Shown one piece after another: positions 44,352-52,886 of a stretch of DNA of 64,000 nt. The notes under the pieces were generated by a model. The model did not search any database and was not told the DNA's origin. It saw nothing but the letters and a program-made list of their open reading frames with translations. The stretch's first letter is position 1. Each line of letters opens with the position of its first letter. The stretch is from Sphingomonas taxi (GTDB taxonomy: Bacteria; Pseudomonadota; Alphaproteobacteria; Sphingomonadales; Sphingomonadaceae). The DNA is taken from NCBI GenBank assembly GCA_003243195.1, contig QFQI01000006.1:1-64000 (forward strand), written 5' to 3'. The position numbers and the translations under genes are program-made.

Positions 44352-44981
44352 ATGCGCGACACGGTGATCTTCGACTTCGGCGGCGTCATGACCACCTCGC
44401 CCTTCGAAGCGTTCAACCGCATGGAGCGCGAGCGCGGCCTGCCGCACGATCTGGTGCGGCGCATCAACGCGGTCGATCCCGACGACAACGCCTGGGCGCG
44501 GTTCGAGCGCGCGGAGATCGACGCGGCGGGCTTCGACGACGCGTTCGCGGCGGAGGCGCGCGCGCTGGGTCACGAACTGCGCGGCCGCGACGTGCTGGCG
44601 CTGCTGGCCGGCGACATCCGCCCGCGCATGGTGCACGCGCTCGACTGGCTGAAGCGCGAGGGCTATCACCTGGGGTGCATCACCAACAATGTGCCGGGCG
44701 GCATGGGTGGCGACGCCGGCGCCGTGGCCGGGGTGATGGCGCGTTTCGATCATGTGATCGAGAGCAGCCGCGTCGGCATCCGCAAGCCCGACCCGCGCAT
44801 CTATGCGATGATGTGCGAGACGCTGAACAAGCCGCCGGAACGTTGCGTCTACCTCGACGACCTCGGCATCAACTGCAAGCCGGCGGCCGCGCTGGGGATG
44901 GTCGCGATCAAGGTGACGGGCGAAGGGCAGGCGCTGGGCGAATTGTGCGCGGCGCTGGGCATCGAACCGGGCCAGTTCTGA
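44352..44981 (+). CDS. HAD-IA family hydrolase, ACAD10/epoxide-hydrolase N-domain type
   Basis: This 209-residue phosphatase-like protein has motif I VIFDFGGVMTTSPFEAF (nucleophile Asp, second Asp replaced by Gly), a helical cap, motif II ITNNVPGG, motif III Lys in GIRKPDPRIYAMM and motif IV CVYLDDLGINCKPA. The FGGV variant resembles the HAD domains of soluble epoxide hydrolase and ACAD10, and the gene precedes CoA-transferase genes, suggesting an acyl or acyl-phosphate substrate. It lies 22 bp upstream of scoA. Confidence 0.82.
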   Translation: MRDTVIFDFGGVMTTSPFEAFNRMERERGLPHDLVRRINAVDPDDNAWARFERAEIDAAGFDDAFAAEARALGHELRGRDVLALLAGDIRPRMVHALDWLKREGYHLGCITNNVPGGMGGDAGAVAGVMARFDHVIESSRVGIRKPDPRIYAMMCETLNKPPERCVYLDDLGINCKPAAALGMVAIKVTGEGQALGELCAALGIEPGQF

Positions 44982-45003
44982 CCGGGAAGGGAGAAGGCAA
45001 GCC

Positions 45004-45717
45004 GTGGTGAACAAGGTGTATGACGACGCCGCGTCCGCGCTGGACGGGCTGTTGTTCGACGGCATGACGATCTGCGCGGGCGGCTTCGGCCTGTGCGGCA
45101 TCCCGGAACGGCTGATCGACGCGATCCGCGATGCCGGGGTCACCGGGCTGACGATCGCCAGCAACAACGCCGGCATCGACGGCGAGGGGCTGGGCAAGCT
45201 GCTGCGCACGCATCAGGTGCGCAAGATGATCTCCTCCTATGTCGGCGAGAACAAGGAGTTCGAGCGGCAATTCCTGTCCGGTGAGCTGGAGGTGGAATTC
45301 TGTCCGCAAGGGACGCTGGCCGAGCGTTGCCGCGCGGGCGGGGCGGGCATCCCGGGCTTCTACACCAGGACGGGCGTCGGCACGCAGGTGGCCGAGGGCA
45401 AGGAGGTGAAGGTGTTCGACGGCGAGGAATATATCCTCGAACGCGGCATCCGCGCCGACCTGTCGATCATCAAGGGGTGGAAGGCGGACGAGGCGGGCAA
45501 TCTGGTGTTCCGCAAGACCGCGCGCAACTTCAACCAGCCGATGGCCACGGCGGGGAAGATCTGCGTCGCCGAGGTGGAGGAAGTGGTGCCGGTCGGCAGC
45601 CTCGACCCCGACCACATCCACCTGCCCGGCATCTATGTGAAGCGGATGATCGTCGGCGCGCCCTATGACAAGAAGATCGAGTTCCGCACCACGCGCCCGC
45701 GGCCGGAGGCGGCGTGA
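45004..45717 (+). CDS. scoA: 3-oxoacid CoA-transferase subunit A
   Basis: ScoA with ScoB transfers CoA from succinyl-CoA to acetoacetate or another 3-oxoacid. The 237-residue protein has KVYDDAASALDGLLFDGMT, GGFGLCGIPERLIDAI and the family motif EFCPQGTLAERCRAGGAG. The start is GTG 45004 (or GTG 45007), with GGGAGAAGG upstream. Unusually, a lipoprotein phosphatase gene lies between it and scoB; the stop overlaps that gene as GTGA. Confidence 0.95.
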   Translation: MVNKVYDDAASALDGLLFDGMTICAGGFGLCGIPERLIDAIRDAGVTGLTIASNNAGIDGEGLGKLLRTHQVRKMISSYVGENKEFERQFLSGELEVEFCPQGTLAERCRAGGAGIPGFYTRTGVGTQVAEGKEVKVFDGEEYILERGIRADLSIIKGWKADEAGNLVFRKTARNFNQPMATAGKICVAEVEEVVPVGSLDPDHIHLPGIYVKRMIVGAPYDKKIEFRTTRPRPEAA

Positions 45718-46700
45718 AGCGGTTCGCCGCCCTGCGGACGCCCATGCTGGCGCCGATGCTGGCGGTCGCGGTGCCGCTCGGCGGGTGCGCGGCGTCGCGC
45801 GAGGCGTCGCCGGGGCGGGCGGTCGCCCCGCCGGCCGACGCGCCCGCCGCGATGGCCGCCGTGCCGCCGGCGATGGCGTGGCTGTACGGATCGGGCGAGG
45901 CCGCCGCGCTGTCCGAACAGGCGTATAACGGCATGGTCCGCTATGTCCGCGACGTGCTGGACCATGCCCGCGACGCGCGGGGACGGTTGCCGTACCAGCG
46001 GCGCGCGGGCACGCGGCCGGCGTGGCCGGCGTCCGTGGTGCTGGCCCCCGGCGCGACCGCCGCGACGCCCGACACGCTGTCGTGCGGCGCGCTGCCGCCG
46101 GCGGTGGTGCTGGACATGGACGAAACCGCGGTGCTCAACCTCGGCTATGAATATGACGAGGCGTACGGCGGGCGCGGCTATGACGCGAAACGCTGGGACC
46201 GCTGGGAGAAGGGCGGCGCGGACAAGGTGATCGCGGTGCCGGGCGCGGTGGCGGCGTTCCGCGCGCTGCGCGCGATGGGGGTGACGGTGATCGTCAACAC
46301 CAACCGTTCGGCCGCGAATGCCGCCGACACCGCGCGCGCGCTCGCCAACGTCGGGCTGGGCGAGTTCCGCCACGGCGAGACGCTGTTCCTGAAGGGCGAC
46401 GCGGACGGCCGGTCGGGCAAGGACGGCCGCCGCGCCGCGATCGCGGCACGATATTGCGTCCTCGCGCTGGCCGGCGACCAGCTCGGCGACTTCGCGGACC
46501 TGTTCAACCCGCCCGGCCCCGCGCCGGCGGTCGGTCGGCGGATGCTGAGCGGCGTGGGCGCGATCAAGGCGCGCTGGGGCAATGGCTGGTTCGTGCTGCC
46601 CAATCCGGTGTACGGCAGCGGCCTGGGCACCGGATGGGACGACACCTTCCCGCAGGACAAGCGCTGGCGCGACATCGCGCCGGCCAACGAAGGACAGTGA
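45714..46700 (+). CDS. HAD-family acid phosphatase, lipoprotein e(P4)-like
   Basis: This 328-residue envelope enzyme probably dephosphorylates nucleotides or other phosphomonoesters. A short N-terminal hydrophobic segment ends in the lipobox LGGC (Cys25), followed by an Ala/Pro-rich linker. The HAD motif DMDETAVLN, then TNRSAANAADTARAL and GDQLGDFADLF, match class B/C acid phosphatases of the e(P4)/OlpA type. GTG 45714 overlaps the scoA stop. It lies in the same operon as the CoA-transferase subunits, with no obvious metabolic reason. Confidence 0.88.
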   Translation: MKRFAALRTPMLAPMLAVAVPLGGCAASREASPGRAVAPPADAPAAMAAVPPAMAWLYGSGEAAALSEQAYNGMVRYVRDVLDHARDARGRLPYQRRAGTRPAWPASVVLAPGATAATPDTLSCGALPPAVVLDMDETAVLNLGYEYDEAYGGRGYDAKRWDRWEKGGADKVIAVPGAVAAFRALRAMGVTVIVNTNRSAANAADTARALANVGLGEFRHGETLFLKGDADGRSGKDGRRAAIAARYCVLALAGDQLGDFADLFNPPGPAPAVGRRMLSGVGAIKARWGNGWFVLPNPVYGSGLGTGWDDTFPQDKRWRDIAPANEGQ

Positions 46701-46702
46701 CG

Positions 46703-47353
46703 ATGCCGCAGGACGCCAGGGGCTGGGACCGCAACGGCATGGCGGCGCGCGCCGCCCGCGAGCTGCGCGACGGCTATTACGTCAACCTGGGCATCGGCAT
46801 CCCGACGCTGGTCGCCAACAACATCCCCGCCGGCATGACGGTGACGTTGCAGTCGGAAAACGGGATGCTGGGCATCGGGCCGTTCCCGTACGATGACGAG
46901 GTCGACGCCGATCTCATCAACGCCGGCAAGCAGACGATCAGCGAGCTGCCCTCGTCCGCCTATTTCGGCAGCGAACAGAGCTTCGCGATGATCCGCGGCG
47001 GGCACATCGACCTGACCGTGCTGGGCGCGATGGAGGTCAGCGAGGGCGGCGACATCGCCAACTGGATGATCCCCGGCAAGATGATCAAGGGCATGGGCGG
47101 CGCGATGGATCTGGTCGCGGGCGTCAAGAAGATCATCGTCGTCATGGAGCATGTCGCCAAGGACGGCACGCCGAAGTTCATCCCCGCCTGCACGCTGCCG
47201 CTGACCGGGCGCAACGTGGTGGACATGATCGTCACCGACCTGGCGGTGTTCCAGCGCCCGGACCATGACGCGCCGTTCCGGCTGGTGGAGCTGGCGCCCG
47301 GCGTCAGCGCGGACGAGGTGGCGGCGAAGACGACCGCGCGGTACGACGTGTGA
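46703..47353 (+). CDS. scoB: 3-oxoacid CoA-transferase subunit B
   Basis: ScoB carries the catalytic Glu that forms the CoA-thioester intermediate. The 216-residue protein has ARELRDGYYVNLGIGIPTLV, the active-site SENGMLGIGPFP and GGAMDLVAGVKKIIVVMEH. ATG 46703 follows AAGGACAG. It completes a two-subunit transferase with ScoA although the phosphatase gene separates them. The pair allows use of ketone bodies or activation of 3-oxoacids. Confidence 0.95.
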   Translation: MPQDARGWDRNGMAARAARELRDGYYVNLGIGIPTLVANNIPAGMTVTLQSENGMLGIGPFPYDDEVDADLINAGKQTISELPSSAYFGSEQSFAMIRGGHIDLTVLGAMEVSEGGDIANWMIPGKMIKGMGGAMDLVAGVKKIIVVMEHVAKDGTPKFIPACTLPLTGRNVVDMIVTDLAVFQRPDHDAPFRLVELAPGVSADEVAAKTTARYDV

Positions 47354-47371
47354 CGCGACGGGCCTGAGGCG

Positions 47372-48058
47372 ATGGACTACACGCTGATCACCGCCAACCG
47401 CAATTATTCGAGCTGGTCGCTGCGCCCGTGGCTGTTAATGACCATGCTCGACATCCCGTTCGTGGACCGGGTCGCGCCGTTCGCGTCGCTGGACAATCAC
47501 GCCGCGTTCCGCGCCTTCTCGCCGACCGGGCAGGTGCCGGTGCTGCTGGATGGCGAGCGGACGGTGTGGGAGTCGCTCGGCATCGCCTTGTATCTGGGCG
47601 AGCGGCATGACGGCGTCTGGCCGACCGAGCCGGCGGCGCGCGCCTGGGCGATGTGTGCGGCGACCGAGATGCACGGCGGCTTCGGCGCGTTGCGGGCCGA
47701 GCGGACGATGACGGTCGGACAGCGCGTGGCGCCGCACGGCGGCTCCGCGCGGCTGGCGCGCGACGTGGCGCGACTCGGCGAGCTGTGGAGCGAGGGACTG
47801 ACGCGGTTCGGCGGACCGTGGCTGGCGGGGGCCGCGTTCGGCGCGGTGGACGCGTTCTTCGCGCCGGTGGTGTTCCGGGTGCGGACCTATGGCCTCGACG
47901 TCGGCGCGGCGGGGGCGGGGTGGGTGGCGTGGATGCTGCGTCAGCCCGCGATGCGCGCGTGGGAGCGCCAGGCATTGGCCGAGACGTTCCGCGAGGTGGG
48001 GCACGAGGCCGAGGTGGCGGCGGTCGGGCGCGTGACCGCGGATCATCGCGCCGTCTGA
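47372..48058 (+). CDS. Glutathione S-transferase family protein
   Basis: The 228-residue cytosolic protein has an N-terminal thioredoxin fold (TLITANRNYSSWSLRPWLL, with SPTGQVPVLLDG and TVWESLGIALYLGE for glutathione binding) and an all-alpha C-terminal domain with FGAVDAFFAPVVFRV. The NRNYSSWSLR start is typical of a sphingomonad GST group. The substrate is unknown. It lies 18 bp after scoB and may share its transcript. Confidence 0.9.
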   Translation: MDYTLITANRNYSSWSLRPWLLMTMLDIPFVDRVAPFASLDNHAAFRAFSPTGQVPVLLDGERTVWESLGIALYLGERHDGVWPTEPAARAWAMCAATEMHGGFGALRAERTMTVGQRVAPHGGSARLARDVARLGELWSEGLTRFGGPWLAGAAFGAVDAFFAPVVFRVRTYGLDVGAAGAGWVAWMLRQPAMRAWERQALAETFREVGHEAEVAAVGRVTADHRAV

Positions 48059-48182
48059 GGACGCGTCCGCGGACGCGCGCGGACGATGCGCTCCCGGTCG
48101 CCGCCCGACGGTGTGCGACCCCGGCGGCGGCGGCGCTCCCGGCTTGGACCGGCGGCGCTTTTGGGATAACAGCCACCGCATC

Positions 48183-49619
48183 ATGTCCACCCGCCCCCGC
48201 ACATTGTATGAGAAGGTCTGGGACGCCCATGTCGTGGAGCGTCGCGACGATGGTTCCTGCCTGATCTATATCGACCGTCACCTCGTCCATGAGGTGACCA
48301 GCCCGCAGGCGTTCGAGGGGCTGCGCGCCGCCGGTCGCCGCGTGCGCCGGCCGGAGCTGACGCTGGCGGTGCCGGACCACAACCTGCCCACCACCGCACG
48401 CGTCGACGCCGACGGCCGCGAGCTGCCGATCGCCGATCGCGAGAGCGCCGAGCAACTGGGCGCGCTGCGCCACAACGTCGCCGAGTTCGGCGTGCCCTAT
48501 ATCGACGCCTTGTCGGCGCGGCAGGGGATCGTGCACGTCGTCGGCCCGGAACAGGGCTTCACGCTGCCGGGCACCACGATGGTGTGCGGCGACAGCCACA
48601 CCTCCGCGCACGGCGCGCTCGGTGCGCTGGCGTTCGGGATCGGCACCAGCGAGGTCGAGCATGTGCTCGCCACGCAGACGCTGATCCTGTCGCCGTCGAA
48701 GACGATGGAGGTGCGCGTCGACGGCACGCTGGGCTATGGCGTCAGCGCCAAGGACGTGGTGCTGGCGATCATCGGGCGGATCGGGGCGGCCGGCGGGACC
48801 GGCCATGTCATCGAATTCACCGGCGAGGTGATCCGCAACCTGTCGATCGAGGGGCGGCTGACGATCGCCAACATGTCGATCGAGGGCGGCGCGCGCGCCG
48901 GGATGATCGCGCCGGACGAGACGACCTTCGCCTATCTGAAGGGGCGTCCGATGGCGCCGACCGGCGCGGACTGGGACCGGGCGGTCGACTGGTGGCGCAC
49001 GCTGCCCAGCGATGCCGGCGCGCGCTACGACCGCAGCGTCGTGCTGCACGCCGACGAGATCGCGCCCGTCCTCACCTGGGGCACCAGCCCGGAGGACGTG
49101 GTGCCGATCACCGGCGTCGTGCCGGAGCCGGAGAGCTTCGCCGACCCGTCCAAGCAGGTCGCCGCGCGCAAGTCGCTGGATTACATGGGACTGGCGCCCG
49201 GCACGCGGATGCAGGACGTGGCCGTCCAGCATGTCTTCATCGGCAGTTGCACCAACAGCCGCATCGAGGATCTGCGCGCCGCGGCGGGTGTCGCCAGCGG
49301 CCGGCATGTCGCGGATGGCGTGCGCGCGATGGTCGTGCCCGGATCGGGGCTGGTCAAGCGGCAGGCCGAGGCGGAGGGGCTGGACCGCATCTTCACCCAG
49401 GCCGGTTTCGAATGGCGCGAGCCGGGCTGTTCGATGTGCCTGGCGATGAACCCGGACAAGGTGCCGCCGGGCGAGCGCTGCGCCTCCACCAGCAATCGCA
49501 ATTTCGTGGGGCGTCAGGGGCCGGGCGCGCGCACCCATCTGTTGTCGCCGGCCATGGCGGCCGCGGCCGCGGTTACCGGACGGCTGGCCGACGTGCGCGA
49601 GCTGATGGGACAGGAATGA
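48183..49619 (+). CDS. leuC: 3-isopropylmalate dehydratase large subunit
   Basis: LeuC with LeuD isomerises 2- to 3-isopropylmalate in leucine synthesis. The 478-residue aconitase-family protein has GDSHTSAHGALGALAFGIGT and Fe-S cluster ligands in FIGSCTNSRIEDL and in CSMCLAMNPD (Cys416, Cys419). ATG 48183 gives the family N-terminus STRPRTLYEKVWDAHVV. It is followed by a tiny membrane-peptide gene and leuD. leuA and leuB are outside the window. Confidence 0.98.
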   Translation: MSTRPRTLYEKVWDAHVVERRDDGSCLIYIDRHLVHEVTSPQAFEGLRAAGRRVRRPELTLAVPDHNLPTTARVDADGRELPIADRESAEQLGALRHNVAEFGVPYIDALSARQGIVHVVGPEQGFTLPGTTMVCGDSHTSAHGALGALAFGIGTSEVEHVLATQTLILSPSKTMEVRVDGTLGYGVSAKDVVLAIIGRIGAAGGTGHVIEFTGEVIRNLSIEGRLTIANMSIEGGARAGMIAPDETTFAYLKGRPMAPTGADWDRAVDWWRTLPSDAGARYDRSVVLHADEIAPVLTWGTSPEDVVPITGVVPEPESFADPSKQVAARKSLDYMGLAPGTRMQDVAVQHVFIGSCTNSRIEDLRAAAGVASGRHVADGVRAMVVPGSGLVKRQAEAEGLDRIFTQAGFEWREPGCSMCLAMNPDKVPPGERCASTSNRNFVGRQGPGARTHLLSPAMAAAAAVTGRLADVRELMGQE

Positions 49620-49632
49620 AGGGACGGGCAAG

Positions 49633-49740
49633 ATGAAGAAGGTGTTGATGTTCCTGATCGCGGGTTCGGTGCTGAGCGGCGTGGCCGCCTATGCGGCGAT
49701 CGCGCGTCCCCCCATCCAGCCCAGCCATCCGGCGCGCTGA
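49633..49740 (+). CDS. 35-residue membrane or exported peptide between leuC and leuD
   Basis: ATG 49633 starts MKKVLMFLIAGSVLSGVAAY and the peptide ends IQPSHPAR. GGACGGGCAAG precedes it. One hydrophobic segment (about residues 4-24) looks like a transmembrane helix or signal peptide. Its TGA shares one base with the leuD ATG (TGATG), so translation of the peptide probably couples leuC to leuD. No family is recognised. Confidence 0.65.
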   Translation: MKKVLMFLIAGSVLSGVAAYAAIARPPIQPSHPAR

Positions 49741-50369
49741 TGCAGCCGGTCACGCAGGTTTCCGGCACCGCCTATCCCTGGGGTGCCAAGAATATCGACA
49801 CCGACGTCATCATCCCGGCGCACTGGCTCAAGACCATCAAGCGCTCCGGGCTGGGCAGGGGCGCGTTCGAGACGGTGCGCGCGCAGCCGGACAACATCTT
49901 CGACGATCCGCGCTACGCCGGCGCGCCAATCCTGATCGCGGGCGACAATTTCGGCTGCGGCTCCAGCCGCGAACATGCGGCGTGGGCGCTGGCCGACATG
50001 GGGATCACGGCGGTGATCGCGCCGAGCTTCTCCGACATCTTTTCCGGCAATGCGTTCAAGAACGGCATCGTGCCGGTCGTGCTGCCGCAGGACGCGATCG
50101 ACCGCCTGCTGGAGGTCGCCAGGGACCAGCCGGTCACCGTCGACCTGGAGACGATGACCGTCACGACGCCCTATCAGGATCGCTTCCCGTTCGAGCTGGA
50201 CGCCTTCCGCCGCCGCTGCCTGATGGAAGGGCTGGACGAGGTGGGGTTGACGCTGGCAAAAGATACCGCGATTTCGAAATTCGAGGAGCGGCTCGATCAT
50301 GAGCGGCCCTGGATTGGCGGAGAGCGGACAAATGCGGGCATTGCTGTCGAGGTCGCCGGGCGGACCTGA
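49740..50369 (+). CDS. leuD: 3-isopropylmalate dehydratase small subunit
   Basis: LeuD supplies the swivelling domain of isopropylmalate isomerase. The 209-residue protein has VSGTAYPWGAKNIDTDVIIP, NFGCGSSREHAAWAL, IAPSFSDIFSGNAFKNG and DRFPFELDAFRRRCLMEG. ATG 49740 overlaps the stop of the upstream peptide. Its C-terminal end overlaps the start of the downstream oxidoreductase by 38 bp, an unusually long overlap. Confidence 0.97.
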   Translation: MQPVTQVSGTAYPWGAKNIDTDVIIPAHWLKTIKRSGLGRGAFETVRAQPDNIFDDPRYAGAPILIAGDNFGCGSSREHAAWALADMGITAVIAPSFSDIFSGNAFKNGIVPVVLPQDAIDRLLEVARDQPVTVDLETMTVTTPYQDRFPFELDAFRRRCLMEGLDEVGLTLAKDTAISKFEERLDHERPWIGGERTNAGIAVEVAGRT

Positions 50370-51333
50370 AACTCTGGAAATCGGCACGCTGCCCGATCCC
50401 GTCGCCGCCGCCGGCGAGTTGGTGGTCGCGGTGAAGGCCTGTGCGATCAACTATCCCGACGTGCTGGTGATCGAGGATCGCTATCAGGTCCGCCCGCCGC
50501 GCCCGTTCGCGCCCGGCGGCGAGATCGCCGGGGTCGTGGCGGAGGTCGGCGCGGGCGTCACCCGCTGGCAGGTCGGCGACCGGGTGATGGGCAGCACGAT
50601 GATGGGCGGCCTTTCCGAACGGCTGGCGTTCCGCGAGGCGGCGCTGCACGCGCTGCCCGAGGGCCGCAGCTTCGAGGAAGGCGCGGCGCTGCTGCTGACC
50701 TATGCCACCACCATCCACGCGCTGGTCGATCGCGGGCGCATCAAGGCCGGCGATCGCCTGCTGGTGCTGGGTGCGGCGGGCGGCGTCGGGCTGGCGGCGG
50801 TCGAGCTGGGCAAGGCGTTCGGCGCGCATGTCGTGGGCGCGGTGTCGAGCGAGGAGAAGGCGCAGGCGGTGCGCGACGCCGGCGCGGACGAGGTGATCGT
50901 CTATGAGCGCGCGCCGTTCGACAAGCAGCAGTCCAAGGCGCTGGCCGATCGTTTCAAGCAGCATGGCGGCGCGGACGGCTATCAGGTGGTGTTCGATGCG
51001 GTCGGCGGCGATTACGCCGAACCGGCGTTGCGCGCGATCGGCTGGGAAGGGCGCTATCTGGTGGTGGGCTTTCCGGCCGGCATCCCCAAGCTGCCGCTGA
51101 ACCTGACGCTGCTCAAGAGCTGCGACGTGTGCGGGGTGTTCTGGGGCGCGTTCGCGGCGCGCGATCCCGAGGCGAACCGCCGGCATATCGCGCGGCTGTT
51201 CGATTTGTGGGCGGAGGGCCGGATCGGCCCGCGCGTGACGCGGGTGTTCCCGCTGGAGCGCGGCGGCGACGCGATCGCGGCGCTGGGCGAACGCTCGGCG
51301 ATCGGCAAGATGGTGGTGCGCGTCGCCGATTGA
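50332..51333 (+). CDS. NADPH:quinone oxidoreductase-like MDR protein
   Basis: This 333-residue zinc-independent medium-chain reductase probably reduces quinones or enones with NADPH. It has a GroES-like N-domain (ACAINYPDVLVIEDRYQ, FAPGGEIAGVVAEVGAGV) and a Rossmann fold with VLGAAGGVGLAAVELGKAFGA. ATG 50332 with GGAG about 9 nt upstream is preferred; an earlier ATG at 50299 lies deeper in leuD. Substrate unknown. Confidence 0.88.
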   Translation: MRALLSRSPGGPETLEIGTLPDPVAAAGELVVAVKACAINYPDVLVIEDRYQVRPPRPFAPGGEIAGVVAEVGAGVTRWQVGDRVMGSTMMGGLSERLAFREAALHALPEGRSFEEGAALLLTYATTIHALVDRGRIKAGDRLLVLGAAGGVGLAAVELGKAFGAHVVGAVSSEEKAQAVRDAGADEVIVYERAPFDKQQSKALADRFKQHGGADGYQVVFDAVGGDYAEPALRAIGWEGRYLVVGFPAGIPKLPLNLTLLKSCDVCGVFWGAFAARDPEANRRHIARLFDLWAEGRIGPRVTRVFPLERGGDAIAALGERSAIGKMVVRVAD

Positions 51334-51396
51334 GCGCGGCGTTGCGCCATCGCCGCGCCCGGACTATCCGTCGGTCATGTACCGACGGGAGCCAGC

Positions 51397-51720
51397 ATGA
51401 CACTCTTCGACGACCGCGAGCGCGCGTTCGAGGCCAAGTTCGCGCGCGATGAGGAGGTCGCCTTCCGCATCATCGCGCGCCGCAACCGCCTGGTCGGGCA
51501 ATGGGCCGCGCAACTGATGCAGCTCACCCCGGCCGAAACCGACGCTTATGCCAAGGCGGTGGTGCAGGCCGATTTCGAGGAGGCCGGCGACGACGACGTG
51601 GTGCGCAAGATCTTCGGCGACCTGACCGCCGCCAATGTCGACGTGGACGAGGCATCGGTGCGCCGCGCGCTCGACGAGCAGACCGTCGAGGCGCGCCGCC
51701 AGCTGATGCAGCCGGAGTAG
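51397..51720 (+). CDS. ATPase inhibitor subunit zeta (DUF1476)
   Basis: In Paracoccus and relatives the zeta subunit blocks reverse rotation of F1F0-ATP synthase. The 107-residue, highly charged helical protein starts with the family signature TLFDDRERAFEAKFARDEE, in which the N-terminal helix inserts into F1, and continues LVGQWAAQLMQLTPAETDAY. ATG 51397 follows GGGAGCC. It precedes bolA and grxD, the usual alphaproteobacterial neighbours. Confidence 0.93.
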   Translation: MTLFDDRERAFEAKFARDEEVAFRIIARRNRLVGQWAAQLMQLTPAETDAYAKAVVQADFEEAGDDDVVRKIFGDLTAANVDVDEASVRRALDEQTVEARRQLMQPE

Positions 51721-51725
51721 GACGC

Positions 51726-51959
51726 ATGCCGATGGAGGGCGAGGAGATCGCGGCGCTCATCCGGGCCGGCATCCCGGACGCCGAGGTGGAGATGACCGAT
51801 CTGGCCGGCGACGGCGATCACTGGGCGGCGCGCGTCGTGTCGGCGTCGTTCGCCGGCATGCCGCGCGTCCGCCAGCATCAGGCGGTCTATGCCGCGCTGG
51901 GCGGCCGCATGGGCGGCGTGCTGCACGCCTTGCAGTTGACCACCGCCGTTCCGAAGTAA
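51726..51959 (+). CDS. BolA family protein
   Basis: BolA-like proteins partner with monothiol glutaredoxins in iron-sulfur trafficking. The 77-residue protein has the class fold with VEMTDLAGDGDHWAARVVS and the helix-turn region RVRQHQAVYAALGGRMGG. ATG 51726 or ATG 51732 starts it; the stop is 43 bp before glutaredoxin. The pairing bolA-grxD is strong contextual support. Confidence 0.93.
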   Translation: MPMEGEEIAALIRAGIPDAEVEMTDLAGDGDHWAARVVSASFAGMPRVRQHQAVYAALGGRMGGVLHALQLTTAVPK

Positions 51960-52002
51960 GCGCATGATCGAACCGCGCGCTGCGCCAGCAAGGATGACCG
52001 AC

Positions 52003-52341
52003 ATGACCGACGACGCCCAGGCCCGTATCGACGCGCTGGTCAAGAGCCACCCCGTGGTGCTGTTCATGAAGGGCTCGCCGCTGTTCCCGCAATGTGGCTT
52101 CTCCAGCCGCGCGGTGGCGATCCTGGAGCGGCTGGGCGTCGAGTTCGAGGGCGTCGACGTGCTGCAGGACCAGGGCGTGCGACAGGGCATCAAGGCCTAT
52201 TCCGACTGGCCGACCATTCCGCAGCTTTACGTCGGCGGCGAGTTCGTCGGCGGATCGGACATCATGATGGAGATGTACGAGGCCGGCGAACTGGCCGAGC
52301 TGTTCCAGAACGCCGGGGCGAAGGCGGCACCGGCGGCGTAG
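52003..52341 (+). CDS. grxD: Monothiol glutaredoxin (CGFS type)
   Basis: Grx4-type proteins carry and deliver [2Fe-2S] clusters with BolA. The 112-residue protein has HPVVLFMKGSPLFPQCGFSS with the CGFS active site at 31-34, then WPTIPQLYVGGEFVGGSDI. ATG 52003 is preferred because AAGG lies 9 nt before it; ATG 51994 is possible. Confidence 0.95.
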   Translation: MTDDAQARIDALVKSHPVVLFMKGSPLFPQCGFSSRAVAILERLGVEFEGVDVLQDQGVRQGIKAYSDWPTIPQLYVGGEFVGGSDIMMEMYEAGELAELFQNAGAKAAPAA

Positions 52342-52454
52342 GCGCGCACCCGGCGTCCCGTTCGTCATCCCTGCGCCGGCCGGGTTGGCGGGCGACCGTT
52401 GCGACAGCCCGTTCAGGGCCGGTGCGACTGTAAGAAACATCACTCCCGCCGCTA

Positions 52455-52493
52455 TTGACTACAGATGTAATCAATCCGATTACATCTGTAGTC
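52455..52493. promoter_or_regulatory. BlaI operator with overlapping promoter
   Basis: A perfect inverted repeat, GACTACAGATGTAATC-5-GATTACATCTGTAGTC (52457-52493), contains two TACA-NN-TGTA boxes, the recognition unit of BlaI/MecI repressors. TTGACT (52455-52460) overlaps the left arm as a -35 element. It precedes blaI by 25 bp, so blaI-M56 is probably autorepressed. Confidence 0.85.
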
Positions 52494-52517
52494 GAGACAG
52501 CGGACGAGGAGCGAGTC

Positions 52518-52886
52518 GTGGTCGAGCGGATCAGCGATGCCGAACATGCGGTCATGGAGGTGCTGTGGGACGAAAGCCCGCTCACCGCGCAGGACGTGGC
52601 GGAACGGGTGGACCCCCAGCGCGGCTGGGGCGCGGCGACGGTCAAGACGCTGCTCGGGCGGCTGCTGACCAAGGAAGCGGTCCGCCACGAGGTCGACGGA
52701 CGGCGTTACCTCTACAGTCCCGCCGTCCGCCGCGAGGATTATGTCGCGCGCGAATCCGACCGGCTGATCGACCGGCTGTTCGGCGGGCGGCTCACCCCGC
52801 TGGTGGCGCATCTCGCCGAGCGTGACGCGCTGAGCGATCAGGACATCAGCGAGATCGAGGCGCTGTTGAAGGCGCTGAAACAATGA
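52518..52886 (+). CDS. blaI: BlaI/MecI/CopY family repressor
   Basis: BlaI-type repressors bind TACA-TGTA operators and are inactivated by cleavage by a partner M56 metallopeptidase. The 122-residue protein has a winged helix with ERISDAEHAVMEVLWDESPL, GWGAATVKTLLGRLLTKEAV and DGRRYLYSPAVRRE, and a dimerisation tail. The start is GTG 52518 with GAGGAG upstream; the earlier TTG 52455 lies in the operator. It overlaps the peptidase as ATGA. Confidence 0.94.
   Translation: MVERISDAEHAVMEVLWDESPLTAQDVAERVDPQRGWGAATVKTLLGRLLTKEAVRHEVDGRRYLYSPAVRREDYVARESDRLIDRLFGGRLTPLVAHLAERDALSDQDISEIEALLKALKQ

Noticed and set aside
42464..45010. Long plus-strand frame over the ThDP enzyme and HAD genes
   Set aside because: It runs antisense to one recognised protein and out of frame with another, with the typical Arg/Gly-rich shadow composition.
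45714..46700. Acid phosphatase as a foreign insertion by composition
   Set aside because: Base and codon use look like the neighbours and both junctions are tightly coupled, so there is no sign of recent transfer.
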